A DNA stretch of 64,000 bases from Siphonodentalium dalli. Lineage: Eukaryota; Mollusca; Scaphopoda; Gadilida; Siphonodentaliidae. Location: contig CP136062.1 of assembly GCA_032622095.1 (NCBI GenBank), positions 143,052,351-143,116,350 on the forward strand, read 5' to 3'. Below the pieces are notes generated by a model. It did not search any database. It worked only from the letters and a program-made list of their open reading frames with translations, and was not told the DNA's origin. Positions 45,420 through 55,368 of this stretch are shown piece after piece; the first letter of the stretch is position 1, and each line of letters starts with the position of its first letter. Position numbers and translations under genes: made by a program.

Positions 45420-47158
45420 AGTATTTTAAAAACTAGAGAAAAATGAAGGGATATCTTGCTGTTTTATTAGTTTCCTCTCTACATTGTGCACAACAAATTA
45501 TTACTTATCGAGAAGACAAAATTATTCTTAAACAAAATGTGTGTCAACTAATCAACTAATGGCCCTATGAATCCTTGGTATTAACTCTTTTCCAAAAAAT
45601 GCTGTTTTGGGGTGTTTTTGTCCATTTTTAAATATTTTTTTGGCACCAATAGTCAACAACAATGAATACAATTAGTGTTTAATGTGTAAAAGCATTTGAA
45701 CATTCCTCCTAAAACACTTAGTGTTGAAAAAATAGGATTACATTGGTTAAGCTAATCAACAGTCACTGGATTTCACATATTTTTCAAGAAACTGACCAAA
45801 TTTGAATACTGATAATAGGGTAGGTGAAATCACAAAAGGCATATTCTAGTCATTGGAGACAAAGGGTTGTTTTATTCCAGTTTGTGTAGATTATTCTTGC
45901 ATAATAAAAAGTTTAGTACTTTAGTGGAGGTCTATTTAGAACTTCATGAGCATGTTATATAGAACCCCGAAATAATGATTCACCATTTCGCCATCGAGTT
46001 GCAACAAAAATGATCGTAGCTCTAAATATGAACACCAGAACAGGAAGCAGTATACTCTGTATCAAAGAATAATGATTCTAGGAGTTGGTAATAGTAAAAT
46101 TTTTGCATGAAGGTCAATGTTTTCAGAGATTTTGTCAATATGGTTTCCCCTACCCCATTTTTCAGATATTCAAATTTTCAAGTTTCAGAAAAATGAGTGA
46201 AATTCAGTAACATTCATTGACATATCCAATATAAGGCTATTATTTCAACACTAAGGTGTTTTAGGAGGAAAGTTCAAATGATTTTACACATTAAACGCAC
46301 ATTGTTTTTACTATATTTATACACAAAAACCTTTAAAAATGGACAAAAACGCCCAAAATGGAATTTTTATAAAAGAGTCAATTCTCAGGATTCATAGGGC
46401 CATAATTTGATTTTCTATACCATGATTTTGGGAATTCCTTCACAGTATGTTTAAAGGTACTCAATCCGATTCGACGGTCCCCATATCATCAGATTCCAAC
46501 AACAACAACATTTTTTTAAATGCCACTTCAGTTATCAGAATCGATTAATTGCCCAAAAATAATGCTAACCACGGTCAACTATAGTATAAAAGTGCACAAA
46601 ACCTGTTATTTATCAACGTTTTGATCAACGAAATTTTGTCAAATATCTGACACCAAAAAGCCACTGGATTTAGTGTTAACGATCTTCATCCGCTATCTGG
46701 TCAGATAAGTTCTTCTCGTCGACAGTTTACTGGGCCACTAAAATTAAAATAATAGATTTCAAACATCGATATCTGATCACTCCTAGCTTTGATGGGTGGG
46801 TTCCTCGACTCGAATAAAATATTTTTTACCCCCGAAGCCAAGGAAATAGTCATTTGCGAGCGCTAATTCGGATTGAGTACCTTTAACCATGTATACTTAA
46901 GTGATTATGAGAAATAAAGGGAAAATGGATATATATTTATTGAGTTGTATGACCTCAAATATGCTATTTCATCATGCCAGTTCTGGACCACAGGCAAATT
47001 TGGCTAAGTCCACACAATGGTGGAACACACATTTTGTTTAAGAATATTTTTGTCCTCTCAATCATAGATGCATAAAGAAATCATATTTTGTGCACAACCT
47101 TGAGAGGAAATGACTAAAACAAAAAGAAATCCCTTCATTTTCTTTAGTTTTCAAATAC
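45420..47158. repeat. Long interrupted inverted repeat
   Basis: Left pieces AACTAGAGAAAAATGAAGGG (45431) and TTAGTTTCCTCTCTACATTG are answered on the right by CCCTTCATTTTCTTTAGTTT (47128) and GAGAGGAAATGACTAAAAC. Inner pieces ATTTGAACATTCCTCCTAAA, AACACTTAGTGTTG are answered near 46238 by CAACACTAAGGTGTTTTAGG. A TA-flanked MITE (46454-46883) sits in the right arm. Confidence 0.6.
46454..46883. mobile_element. TA-flanked MITE, AAGGTACTCAATCCGA ends, copy 2
   Basis: AAGGTACTCAATCCGATTCG ... CGGATTGAGTACCTT between TA dinucleotides, 430 bp. Contains CCCATATCATCAGATTCCAA and CCGAAGCCAAGGAAATAGTC, shared with copies at 32480 and 47815. Confidence 0.78.
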
Positions 47159-47401
47159 AAGACATCTAGTTGTTTTCCATTCTGAGGCCGATGGTGGATT
47201 TTCTAGAATGTCAAAGGCTGATGGAAGCGAATATCTGTCTAGAGTTCTTCTTACTTTTACAAACCAACTGTTGCTGTTCATATCTTTCATCACTAACTGA
47301 CGTCTTCCAAGCATATTTTCAGGTGATCCAGTTCTCATAGCAACACGATGAAAATGTATCAGCGCCCTTTTATCCAGCTCTTTTGTCAGGAAGAGATCCA
47401 A
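47144..47401 (-). pseudogene. LINE reverse transcriptase C-terminal fragment
   Basis: The minus strand reads GRRQLVMKDMNSNSWFVKV, RRTLDRYSLPSAFDILENPP and SASEWK. The motif SWF-V-x-x-R...YSLPS...ILENPPS is the region after the RT domain in many molluscan LINE polyproteins (remembered as SWF-x-Q-x-R..YGLP-x-P-x-x-L-x-NPP). Only about 85 residues survive, with no RT core recognised beside it, so this is an old internal fragment. Its last bases overlap the arm of the 45420-47158 inverted repeat. Confidence 0.6.
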
Positions 47402-47700
47402 GCAATATATGTTGGTTCCAATGACTTGGAATATTCATGGGTAATGATATGCCTCACTTACATAACACAGTTCTGCTCATTCCTTGTTGAAATGTGACTA
47501 GAATCCCAATAGTGATTTTTTGTGAAAATTTTATACCGCAATCTGCAAATTCAAATTTTTGAGAGATCGGAAGGGGAGAGGACCCAATAATTTCTTAGTT
47601 CATTGCCCCAATGATCAGTTAATATAAAAAGTACAAAATAAAGTTACAATTCTCAACCAGTTCCAAACAATAGACCCTGATACAGAAGAAAAATAATAGT
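47402..47700. other. No recognised feature
   Basis: Non-coding, perhaps upstream decay of the LINE fragment. Confidence 0.3.
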
Positions 47701-47761
47701 GAACGAGAGGCTGATCACGATCGGCAGATGTTTAACCCATACCTTGGCGATAACGATTAGC
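47701..47761 (+). repeat. Conserved ~60-bp dispersed repeat
   Basis: GAACGAGAGGCTGATCACGA, TCGGCAGATGTTTAACCCAT, ACCTTGGCGATAACGATTAG. It is the third copy, colinear with 24938-24999. Confidence 0.6.
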
Positions 47762-47814
47762 TATTTTCATAAATCCTTACACCAACCTTTTCAACAATTC
47801 ACACCTTACTATTA

Positions 47815-48233
47815 AAGCTACTCGATCTGATTAAGCACCCCTCAGTTACTTTTTATTTGGCTTCGGGGGTAAAAAATATTTTATTCAAATCGAGGAACCC
47901 ATTCCTCAAAGCTCAGAGTAAGCAGATATCAATTTTTTAAATCTATTATCTTTAACCACCTGGAATATTTAGTGGCCGTATGAAAGTTGATGAAGATGGA
48001 TAACTCTAAAATCAAGTGGTTTTTTTGTGTCAGATAAATGACAAAGTAGCAAAATTTCATTGTACAAAATGTTGATAAACAACAGATTTTGGGCAATTTT
48101 ATACTATAGTGGACTGTGGTTAGCATTATTTTTGGGCAATTAATTGATTCTGATAACAGAAGCGGAATTTCAAAAAAACTGTTGTTGTTGGAATCTGATG
48201 ATATGGGGACCATCAAATCGGATTGAGTACCTT
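47815..48233. mobile_element. TA-flanked MITE, AAGGTACTCAATCCGA ends, copy 3
   Basis: AAGCTACTCGATCTGATTAA ... CGGATTGAGTACCTT, flanked by TA, 419 bp. The left terminus is more diverged than the right. Confidence 0.75.
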
Positions 48234-49179
48234 TAAGTTCACAAGTGGCATAAGACTTATTGGGCACCTTCCATATGAACATGGATATGGCATTTGATTC
48301 CAACCTATTTAGTCAGTTTAAAATAGATAATATAGTCTTATAGAGCTCAGTCCATAGTCAGGCAGAAGAACCATACATAACAGTTAAAGATAAACTATTT
48401 TAAAAATTTCGTAAAATATGATTGATAATGATTGGATATAACATACTTTAATGCATAATTATGAGATAACTAGAGGTCACCAGGGATATGAGATTGAAGA
48501 TATTAGATTTGTTACATTGGATATCATACTGTATGTCTATGGAATGGGTGGGTTAATTTTGTTAATATTTTAAAGCAATTAAACCAAATGTACAGGTTAG
48601 GGGTATGTTATCATAAACTATGACTTGAAATATAATATAATCAATGACAAATATTTGAGTTATTAAATGAGATAGCAAGGGGTTGATCTTAATCACACTA
48701 ATGAACTGATCAAAATAGTCTATAAATGCATGTATATGTATTTAGAAGCCCACACAATAAGTCAGTCTCAAGAATACAAGCAACATAATTATTATCCTGC
48801 ACCCCAAATGCAATAGAGGGAATTTCAAAATAAGACATTTCCTCTAATGTTTTTAGAAATCCTTACTGAACCTGGCTCAAAGTGAAAGATATAATTTAAT
48901 ATCTGCCTATCAGATATCATGTGTCTATGGAATGGGTTAATATTAATCCCAAAATCCATGCAAGACCAGAGAGCTATGTTGGAGTTGATAAATCCTGAGA
49001 AGTCACTGTCCACACACTATGGAAATGCAATAAACAGATAGCTATTAAAGTGCAGCAGTGAGTATCAGATTTCATTACCAGGTATCAATAATAGAGACTT
49101 TCTCTAGTCTCTCATACTAATACCACAGTTGTAAGCTGCTACAGTTATATAGTGTAAGCAAATCTCAAATCTGTTCAAT
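48234..49179. other. No recognised feature
   Basis: AT-rich non-coding sequence; no family repeat or exon recognised. Confidence 0.4.
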
Positions 49180-49720
49180 TCTTAGTTAAAAGGGGCCATA
49201 ATTCTGGTATAAAAAACAGGATGTGACACATATTCAAACTCGATCTGTATTTTGAGTTGATAAACTCACATACCAAATTTGGTTCTTATCAGTTGAAAAA
49301 TGGTTGATTTATCAAAATATGCAGAAATTCTATATCAAAGGGCCATAACTCCTTTAAAAAATATCGGATCAATCCCATATTCAAACTCGATCTGTATTTT
49401 GGTCCGAGAAACTTGCATACCTAATTTGATTCTGATCAGATAAAAAAAATTTGACTTATGGTAGCATGCATGAATTCTAAGTCGAAAAAGGGCCATAACT
49501 CCGTAAAAAAAACTCGGATCGAACCCATATTCGAACTCGATCTGTTATTGGTGCTGAGAAATTCATATACAAAATTTGGTTCCGATCAGATATAAAATGT
49601 TTGAGTTATCGCACCATGCGTAAAGTGTCTACAGACAGACAGACAGCCAGACAGACTAACGACGAGTGGTCAATCCGAACAACGACACTATGTTTACCAT
49701 GGTATGGGTAAACATAAAAA
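49180..49720 (-). repeat. Helitron-like repeat, family F1, three monomers, head right
   Basis: Monomers begin GGGCCATAATTCTGG (49194), GGGCCATAACTCC (49340) and GGGCCATAACTCCG (49491), about 150 bp apart. Each has AAACTCGATCTG or GAACTCGATCTG, CATACCAAATTTGGTTC and ATCAGATAAAA. ACAGACAGACAGACAGCCAG then leads to the head hairpin TGTTTACCAT-GGTATGGGTAAACA. Confidence 0.7.
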
Positions 49721-50312
49721 GCGTCATATTTTCCACTTCCAGTGGCCAATTTGGCAGCCATTTTTCATATATGAAATTTAATCATACATATAAATAAGGA
49801 GTACTCAATTATCAATAGAATGACATATCGCACAACGAAATACCTCACAAACTTATATATAAATAGTTGGGTGGGGTGACAACATTACAGGTGCCAGTTA
49901 TATTTTTTTTTGCACATTTACCCACTGCGAGTGCTTTTGGTCCTTTAAAGTCTGAATGGACCTGGCATTGATTCTATTTAGCTTACAGTAAGGTTCCCCC
50001 AATATGTTCTCTGGAAACCGAGGAACTCCACCCACATCCAAGTGCAGGCACCCATGTTGTGCATACTAAAGATGCAATACTTAAGATATGTTTTCCATAA
50101 TACTAATATCACTAATTGGTAGTCAGGTCAGGCACTTCTTGGATTTAACTATTAGTCCGGGACCAGCCCAGAGGGCGACTCGGGAGACATCTTCTCCCTA
50201 AAATTGGCCACTTCTCCATATTTTTGTCCCAGGGAGAAGTGTCTTCATATACGAGTGATTTCATACATTATACCATGTATATTCAGCTGTTGTTACTTGT
50301 CCCTGGTAACAG
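49721..50312. other. No recognised feature
   Basis: Non-coding flank of the LTR retrotransposon. Confidence 0.4.
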
Positions 50313-50317
50313 TTGAC

Positions 50318-50470
50318 TGATAGACTTTGGACTTATACTACGCGTTGTTATGTACCCTGTTGGTTGAGACCAGATTATCATTGGCTAGAATATATTCCTC
50401 TTGTTTGCCAATGCTCGTTGTTACATCAACACAATTCCTCCATAATAAGTTATATTCACCAAACATAACA
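50318..50470 (+). repeat. 5' LTR (153 bp)
   Basis: TGATAGACTTTGGACTTATA ... TTCACCAAACATAACA. Its sequence is contained exactly in the 3' LTR. It is short for the superfamily. Confidence 0.92.
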
Positions 50471-50488
50471 TGGCGTCGTCGACAGGAT
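50471..50488 (+). promoter_or_regulatory. Primer-binding site, tRNA-Ser-like
   Basis: TGGCGTCGTCGACAGG directly follows the LTR's final CA. It agrees at 14 of 16 positions with the complement of a remembered animal tRNA-Ser (AGA/TGA) 3' end plus CCA. Confidence 0.65.
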
Positions 50489-50597
50489 GTGTAAGCGTTT
50501 GAATTATAGGATCGCAAAACCACAGTTTGGTTTATAACAAAGGTTGAATTGACTAAGATCGGACAATTTTGTTTGACTCAGAACAAAGGGGCACACG

Positions 50598-53500
50598 ATG
50601 GGTGATCCTCCAGATTTCAATTTCGCCACGTCGAGGTTAATGCCAGACAAATTGGACATATCAGTGGACCGAGGTGAAGCTTTCAACATTTGGGCCCAAA
50701 GATGGGCGGATTTTGCTCAGCTGTCAAAACTCAATGGTCAACCCGCCGATGTTCAAATGGCTATTTTACGGTCATGTCTGGCCAACGATACCCTCAAAGT
50801 AGCGATGAATTTGAATTTGTCCGCTGACAAGAAAGATAAACCTCAGGAAGTTGTGAAAGCATTGCAACGTCACATAATCGGACAGGTTAATGTTGTGATA
50901 GAGCGTCGCAATTTTAACATGCGTATGCAACAAGAAGGGGAACAATTCGACGATTTGTTAACTGACTTACGAGAATTAACAAAAACCTGTGACTTTTGTG
51001 AGACATGTCAAGAATCGTTACTGCGAGACCGGATCGTGACTGGTATTCGTGATTCAGATACAGTCGAAAAGTTACTAGCGCAGAAGGATCTGAGCTTGGA
51101 GCAAGCCATCGATATATGTAGAGCTGACGAGGCTGCAAAGCGTCATTGTCAAGAAATTACAAGTGCTGTTGGTGGCCTGGATGTCAATGTCATGTCACAA
51201 TATCGACGTAAGAAATCTAAATTTTTAAAACCAAGCAAGAAATCGACAGATGCGACTGATAATGGTGATAGTGCGACTTGCATTCGGTGCACTAAAAAAC
51301 ATTCTGACTCAAGTCGGTGTCCTGCTGCTAACACAAATTGTGCTGTCTGTCGGCAGAAAGGTCACTGGGCGAAATCAACAATATGTCCCGGTGCATTAGG
51401 CAGTCAACATCGACAACAGTTTTCAGCCATCCGATTTGGACAATTGCTTGCTAAAATAAATGACCAACGCATGCATGCTAAGTTGAAATATAGGCGGTCC
51501 CCAACCATTGACATTGAAGTTGGTGGTGATATTGCCAATGGGTCAATAATAAAAACAGTACCTGATTCTGGAGCTGAAGGTAGTGCATGTGGACTAGATG
51601 TTTTAAATAAACTGAACATCGATATCGCAAATCTTCGACCACCTACCATATCACTGAAAGCAGCTGACGAACATGAAATCGAACAATTAGGCGAATTTGA
51701 TGCAGTGCTTAAGTGTGGCTCATCTGAATGCACAGAGACTATACACGTGTTAAATGGAACCAAAGGCCTCTACATGTCGTGGTTTGCGTCTCGTACACTT
51801 GGCATATTACCGAGGGACTATCCTGCCCAATGTGTTAACACAGAGGCATGTTCGACATCTTCAAAAAGCATGAAACCCATATCTAAAATACCCGACCATT
51901 TGGATGTGAGGTGTGAAAATTCAGTGACCGACCATTCGCATGTGAGGTGCGAAAAAGCAACTAAAGAACATTTGGACATGAGGTGCGAAAAACCAGGGAC
52001 CGATCGTTTAGATGTGAGGTGCGAGAAAGCACTGATCGACCATTCAGATGCGAGCTATGGAAATCGTATACCGAATAGCGATAATACACCATTTTTCATC
52101 GCAAATGGTCCTGAACAACATTCCTCATCTGTGAATCGACAAAGAATCACTGATACTCACGATAATACACACTTTAACAAACTTCAAGCTGGACTATCTG
52201 ATATATCGCCCACAGACCATTCGCGTGTGACTACAAAGAATGTCTTAAATGGGTCACAGGTAGCCAACATTCGTGATCAGTTGATCAAGGAGTTTCCGAG
52301 CGTATTCGATGGAGTGATCAGAACAATGCCAGATGAAGAATTTAAGATAGAAATCGAGGACAATGCATCGCCAGTTTGTATTAGCGCTCCAAGGACAGTG
52401 CCATACGCATATCGCGAAAAGCTTCAGAACAAGCTTGAAGACATGGTACGTGATAAGATCATCATCCAGGTCACCGAGCCGACTGAATGGTGTGCGCCAA
52501 TAGTGGTCGTAACAAAAAAATCGTCTGATGATATCCGAGTTTGCGTTGATTTTACTAAACTGAACAAATATGTAAAACGTGAGAGGTATAATTCACCATG
52601 CCCACAGGAAGCCGTAGCAGACATGGCCGCCTCTAATGCTCGATTTTTTGCATCTCTTGACTGTTTGAGTGGATATTGGCAATGTCCACTGGCATCAGAA
52701 TCACAGCATTTGACCACGTTTATCACGCCTTTTGGTAGATTTATGTTCTTGCGTGCACCTTTCGGAATATGCTCTATCTCAGAACATTATAACAGACGTA
52801 TGGATAATGCACTTGCTGGGTTACCTCGATACAGGAAAGTCGTCGATGATTTGATCGCGTACGACGACACTCTGGCCGATCATGTCACACACGTTCGCCA
52901 AATACTTGCAAGATGTAGAGACCGTGGGATATCTCTGAATGCAGACAAGTTTCACGTTGCTGAACAGGAAATCGATTTCTGTGGATATCGATTAAGTGGA
53001 TCAGGTTACACAATCAATCCAGAGGTCACAGAATCTATCCGCAATTTCCCTATACCTAAGAACATTACAGACTTGCGATCGTTCTTCGGACTAGCCAACC
53101 AACTCGCTGGTTTCACGGATAAAATCGCCACACATCTTGACAAGTTAAGGCCGTTGTTAAAGTCACACAATGACTTTGTTTGGAATTCTATACACGACCA
53201 GGCTTTTAAGGATTCTCGCATTATGCTTTCAACAGCACCGGTTTTATCCTATTATGATCCAAAACGGCCAACATCGCTACATGTTGACGCGAGTCGTTTA
53301 AATGGACTAGGATTCGTTCTGTTCCAAAAGGATACCGAAACTGGAAATTGGCATCTGATTCAGGCAGGATCGCGTTTCCTGTCAGACGCGGAATCCCGAT
53401 ACGCAATGATCGAGCTTGAGATGCTTGGTGCCGTTTGGGCAGTCCAAAAGTGCCAAATTTTTCTTGAAGGCCTCTCGAATTTTGATATTGTTACTGATCA

Positions 53501-55064
53501 TCGACCTTTATTGCCAATCATGAACAGTTATCATTTATCGGACATAGACAATCCCCGACTACAAAGATTAAGGATGAAATTAATGCGGTACCGGTTCACT
53601 ACTCTATGGACCCCGGGGACCAAACTATGCGCTGCTGATGCGATGTCTCGATATCCGACAACAGAACCTACTGATGACGATCAAGTTCTGGAACAGGAAG
53701 TCGAGTATAGTTTACAAGCATTGCGGTTATCAGCGATAAATCAACGTGGTGAAATGGCAGATCTTCATCTTGAAGCAGTAAAGGACGCGTCCGTAAACGA
53801 TGATGGATATCAGCAGCTGTACCATGTCGTGCAAAACGGGTTTCCGAATAATAAGAATGACTTACCAATTCTTGTACGTTCATATTGGTACATGCGCGAC
53901 CGCCTGTCAATCGATAATGGATTTGTTGTTTGTGGTTGTCGTCTAGTCATTCCAAATGCTATGAGAAAGTCTATACTCGAGAAACTTCATGATAGTCACC
54001 AGGGAATTGAACGCACAAAACGGAGAGCTCGTCTTGTCGTTTACTGGCCAAGGATCGACAGCGATATTGAGAGAATAGTTCGATCGTGTTCGTCTTGTGC
54101 TAAAAATCTACCGTCTCATTGCAAGGAACCACTCCAACGCCACACCGACCCTACGCGTGTGTTTGAGCACATGTGCTCCGATTTGTTTACATGTAATGGT
54201 TGCATGTATCTGATTATCACGGATGTGAAGTCTGGTTGGCCATCCGTGTTTGGTCTTGGTAAAGACACCACTTCCAGTGCTCTCATCGAATCATTCAGGA
54301 AGACATTTGTAGATACAGCTGTTCCAACCATATTATACACAGACAATGGCCCACAATACACATCACGATTGTTCCAAATGTTTCTAGTAGACTGGGGAGT
54401 TAAACAGATCACGTCTTCTCCGCACTATCCACAGTCTAACTCCTATGCCGAGGCAAGTGTGAAAGCTATGAAGTCGCTACTCAAAGCGAGCTATTGCGAA
54501 CGAAAAAGGTCTGTGGACATGGACAAATGGTTGAAAGGATTGTTACAGTGGCGCAACACACCTCGCTCTAATGGATGTTCTCCAGCTCAAATTGTGTTCG
54601 GCCACCCCTCTAGGGACACACTACCAATCCACAAGCGCGCATTTGCCCCAGAATGGCAAAAATCCATCAAAGCCGCAGACAAGAAAGATCGTATGGAAAA
54701 CGAGAAGATTGAACGTAGATACAACGCATCAGCTCATGCCATACCACCACTAACCGTTGGCGCGAAAGTCGCAATTCAGAGCCATAATACTAAACGGTGG
54801 GATATTTATGGGACTGTAACGGAAGTTGGCCATAATCGTGACTATCTTGTTAAGTTACCGTCCGGACGGGTTTGGAGAAGAAACCGGCGATTCTTACGGA
54901 AAAGATATCCGATTGTAGAAAACAGCGGTAAGCCAACAGCAAATACACAGATCATAGCAGACCCGCCTGTTAATCAAAACGGTACTCCCGCGTCTGAAAA
55001 TATAGCCACAAGACGAAGCCAACGAGATCGGAATCCTCCGAAACGGTTAATTGAAGAGATATGA
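50598..55064 (+). CDS. Gag-Pol polyprotein of the Ty3/Gypsy-type element
   Basis: A single 1,488-codon frame. Order along the product: Gag-like region (about 1-225); two cysteine clusters of zinc-knuckle type (about 228-263, C-x2-C...C and C-x2-C-x4-H-x4-C-like); aspartic protease with DSGA (about 323); a linker with a 12-residue tandem repeat (about 432-490); reverse transcriptase (about 580-800, with VCVDFTKLN, SLDCLSGYWQ and the VVDD catalytic motif); RNase H (about 890-1015, LHVDASRLNGLG); integrase with an HHCC-type finger (about 1131-1168) and catalytic core (DVKSGWP, YTDNGPQYTS, SYAEASVK). Gag and Pol share one frame, so no frameshift is needed for their expression. The start ATG 128 bp after the LTR is the first long-frame Met. 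A relict mobile-element protein, not a host gene. Confidence 0.92.
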   Translation: MGDPPDFNFATSRLMPDKLDISVDRGEAFNIWAQRWADFAQLSKLNGQPADVQMAILRSCLANDTLKVAMNLNLSADKKDKPQEVVKALQRHIIGQVNVVIERRNFNMRMQQEGEQFDDLLTDLRELTKTCDFCETCQESLLRDRIVTGIRDSDTVEKLLAQKDLSLEQAIDICRADEAAKRHCQEITSAVGGLDVNVMSQYRRKKSKFLKPSKKSTDATDNGDSATCIRCTKKHSDSSRCPAANTNCAVCRQKGHWAKSTICPGALGSQHRQQFSAIRFGQLLAKINDQRMHAKLKYRRSPTIDIEVGGDIANGSIIKTVPDSGAEGSACGLDVLNKLNIDIANLRPPTISLKAADEHEIEQLGEFDAVLKCGSSECTETIHVLNGTKGLYMSWFASRTLGILPRDYPAQCVNTEACSTSSKSMKPISKIPDHLDVRCENSVTDHSHVRCEKATKEHLDMRCEKPGTDRLDVRCEKALIDHSDASYGNRIPNSDNTPFFIANGPEQHSSSVNRQRITDTHDNTHFNKLQAGLSDISPTDHSRVTTKNVLNGSQVANIRDQLIKEFPSVFDGVIRTMPDEEFKIEIEDNASPVCISAPRTVPYAYREKLQNKLEDMVRDKIIIQVTEPTEWCAPIVVVTKKSSDDIRVCVDFTKLNKYVKRERYNSPCPQEAVADMAASNARFFASLDCLSGYWQCPLASESQHLTTFITPFGRFMFLRAPFGICSISEHYNRRMDNALAGLPRYRKVVDDLIAYDDTLADHVTHVRQILARCRDRGISLNADKFHVAEQEIDFCGYRLSGSGYTINPEVTESIRNFPIPKNITDLRSFFGLANQLAGFTDKIATHLDKLRPLLKSHNDFVWNSIHDQAFKDSRIMLSTAPVLSYYDPKRPTSLHVDASRLNGLGFVLFQKDTETGNWHLIQAGSRFLSDAESRYAMIELEMLGAVWAVQKCQIFLEGLSNFDIVTDHRPLLPIMNSYHLSDIDNPRLQRLRMKLMRYRFTTLWTPGTKLCAADAMSRYPTTEPTDDDQVLEQEVEYSLQALRLSAINQRGEMADLHLEAVKDASVNDDGYQQLYHVVQNGFPNNKNDLPILVRSYWYMRDRLSIDNGFVVCGCRLVIPNAMRKSILEKLHDSHQGIERTKRRARLVVYWPRIDSDIERIVRSCSSCAKNLPSHCKEPLQRHTDPTRVFEHMCSDLFTCNGCMYLIITDVKSGWPSVFGLGKDTTSSALIESFRKTFVDTAVPTILYTDNGPQYTSRLFQMFLVDWGVKQITSSPHYPQSNSYAEASVKAMKSLLKASYCERKRSVDMDKWLKGLLQWRNTPRSNGCSPAQIVFGHPSRDTLPIHKRAFAPEWQKSIKAADKKDRMENEKIERRYNASAHAIPPLTVGAKVAIQSHNTKRWDIYGTVTEVGHNRDYLVKLPSGRVWRRNRRFLRKRYPIVENSGKPTANTQIIADPPVNQNGTPASENIATRRSQRDRNPPKRLIEEI
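51894..52065 (+). repeat. 36-bp tandem repeat inside the polyprotein
   Basis: GATGTGAGGTGCGAAAAAGC-type units start at 51903, 51939, 51975, 52011 and 52047, exactly 36 bp apart. They encode a 12-residue unit of the form DHLDVRCEKxxT between protease and RT. The last unit is diverged. Confidence 0.85.
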
Positions 55065-55165
55065 CTCTCAGGGTGATAAACGTTACTTCGACAACAGTGG
55101 ATACGAGAGAGGAGATTATGAACTTAATTTCGGAAGGGAGGTGATAGATTGATGGACTTAATCTC

Positions 55166-55175
55166 GGAAGGGAGA
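55166..55175 (+). promoter_or_regulatory. Polypurine tract before the 3' LTR
   Basis: GGAAGGGAGA ends exactly at the LTR's TG. A second, near-identical tract (55132-55141), also followed by TGATAGA, lies 34 bp upstream. Confidence 0.75.
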
Positions 55176-55368
55176 TGATAGACTTTGGACTTATACTACG
55201 CGTTGTTATGTACCCTGTTGGTTGAGACCAGATTATCATTGGCTAGAATATATTCCTCTTGTTTGCCAATGCTCGTTGTTACATCAACACAATTCAATTG
55301 TGTTGATGTAACAACGAGCATTGGCTTGACAATTCCTCCATAATAAGTTATATTCACCAAACATAACA
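55176..55368 (+). repeat. 3' LTR (193 bp) with an inverted internal duplication
   Basis: Identical to the 5' LTR except for 40 extra bp at 55296-55335, which begin with the exact inverse (AATTGTGTTGATGTAACAAC...) of the adjoining 30 bp. This gives a perfect hairpin without a loop centred near 55295. Confidence 0.9.
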
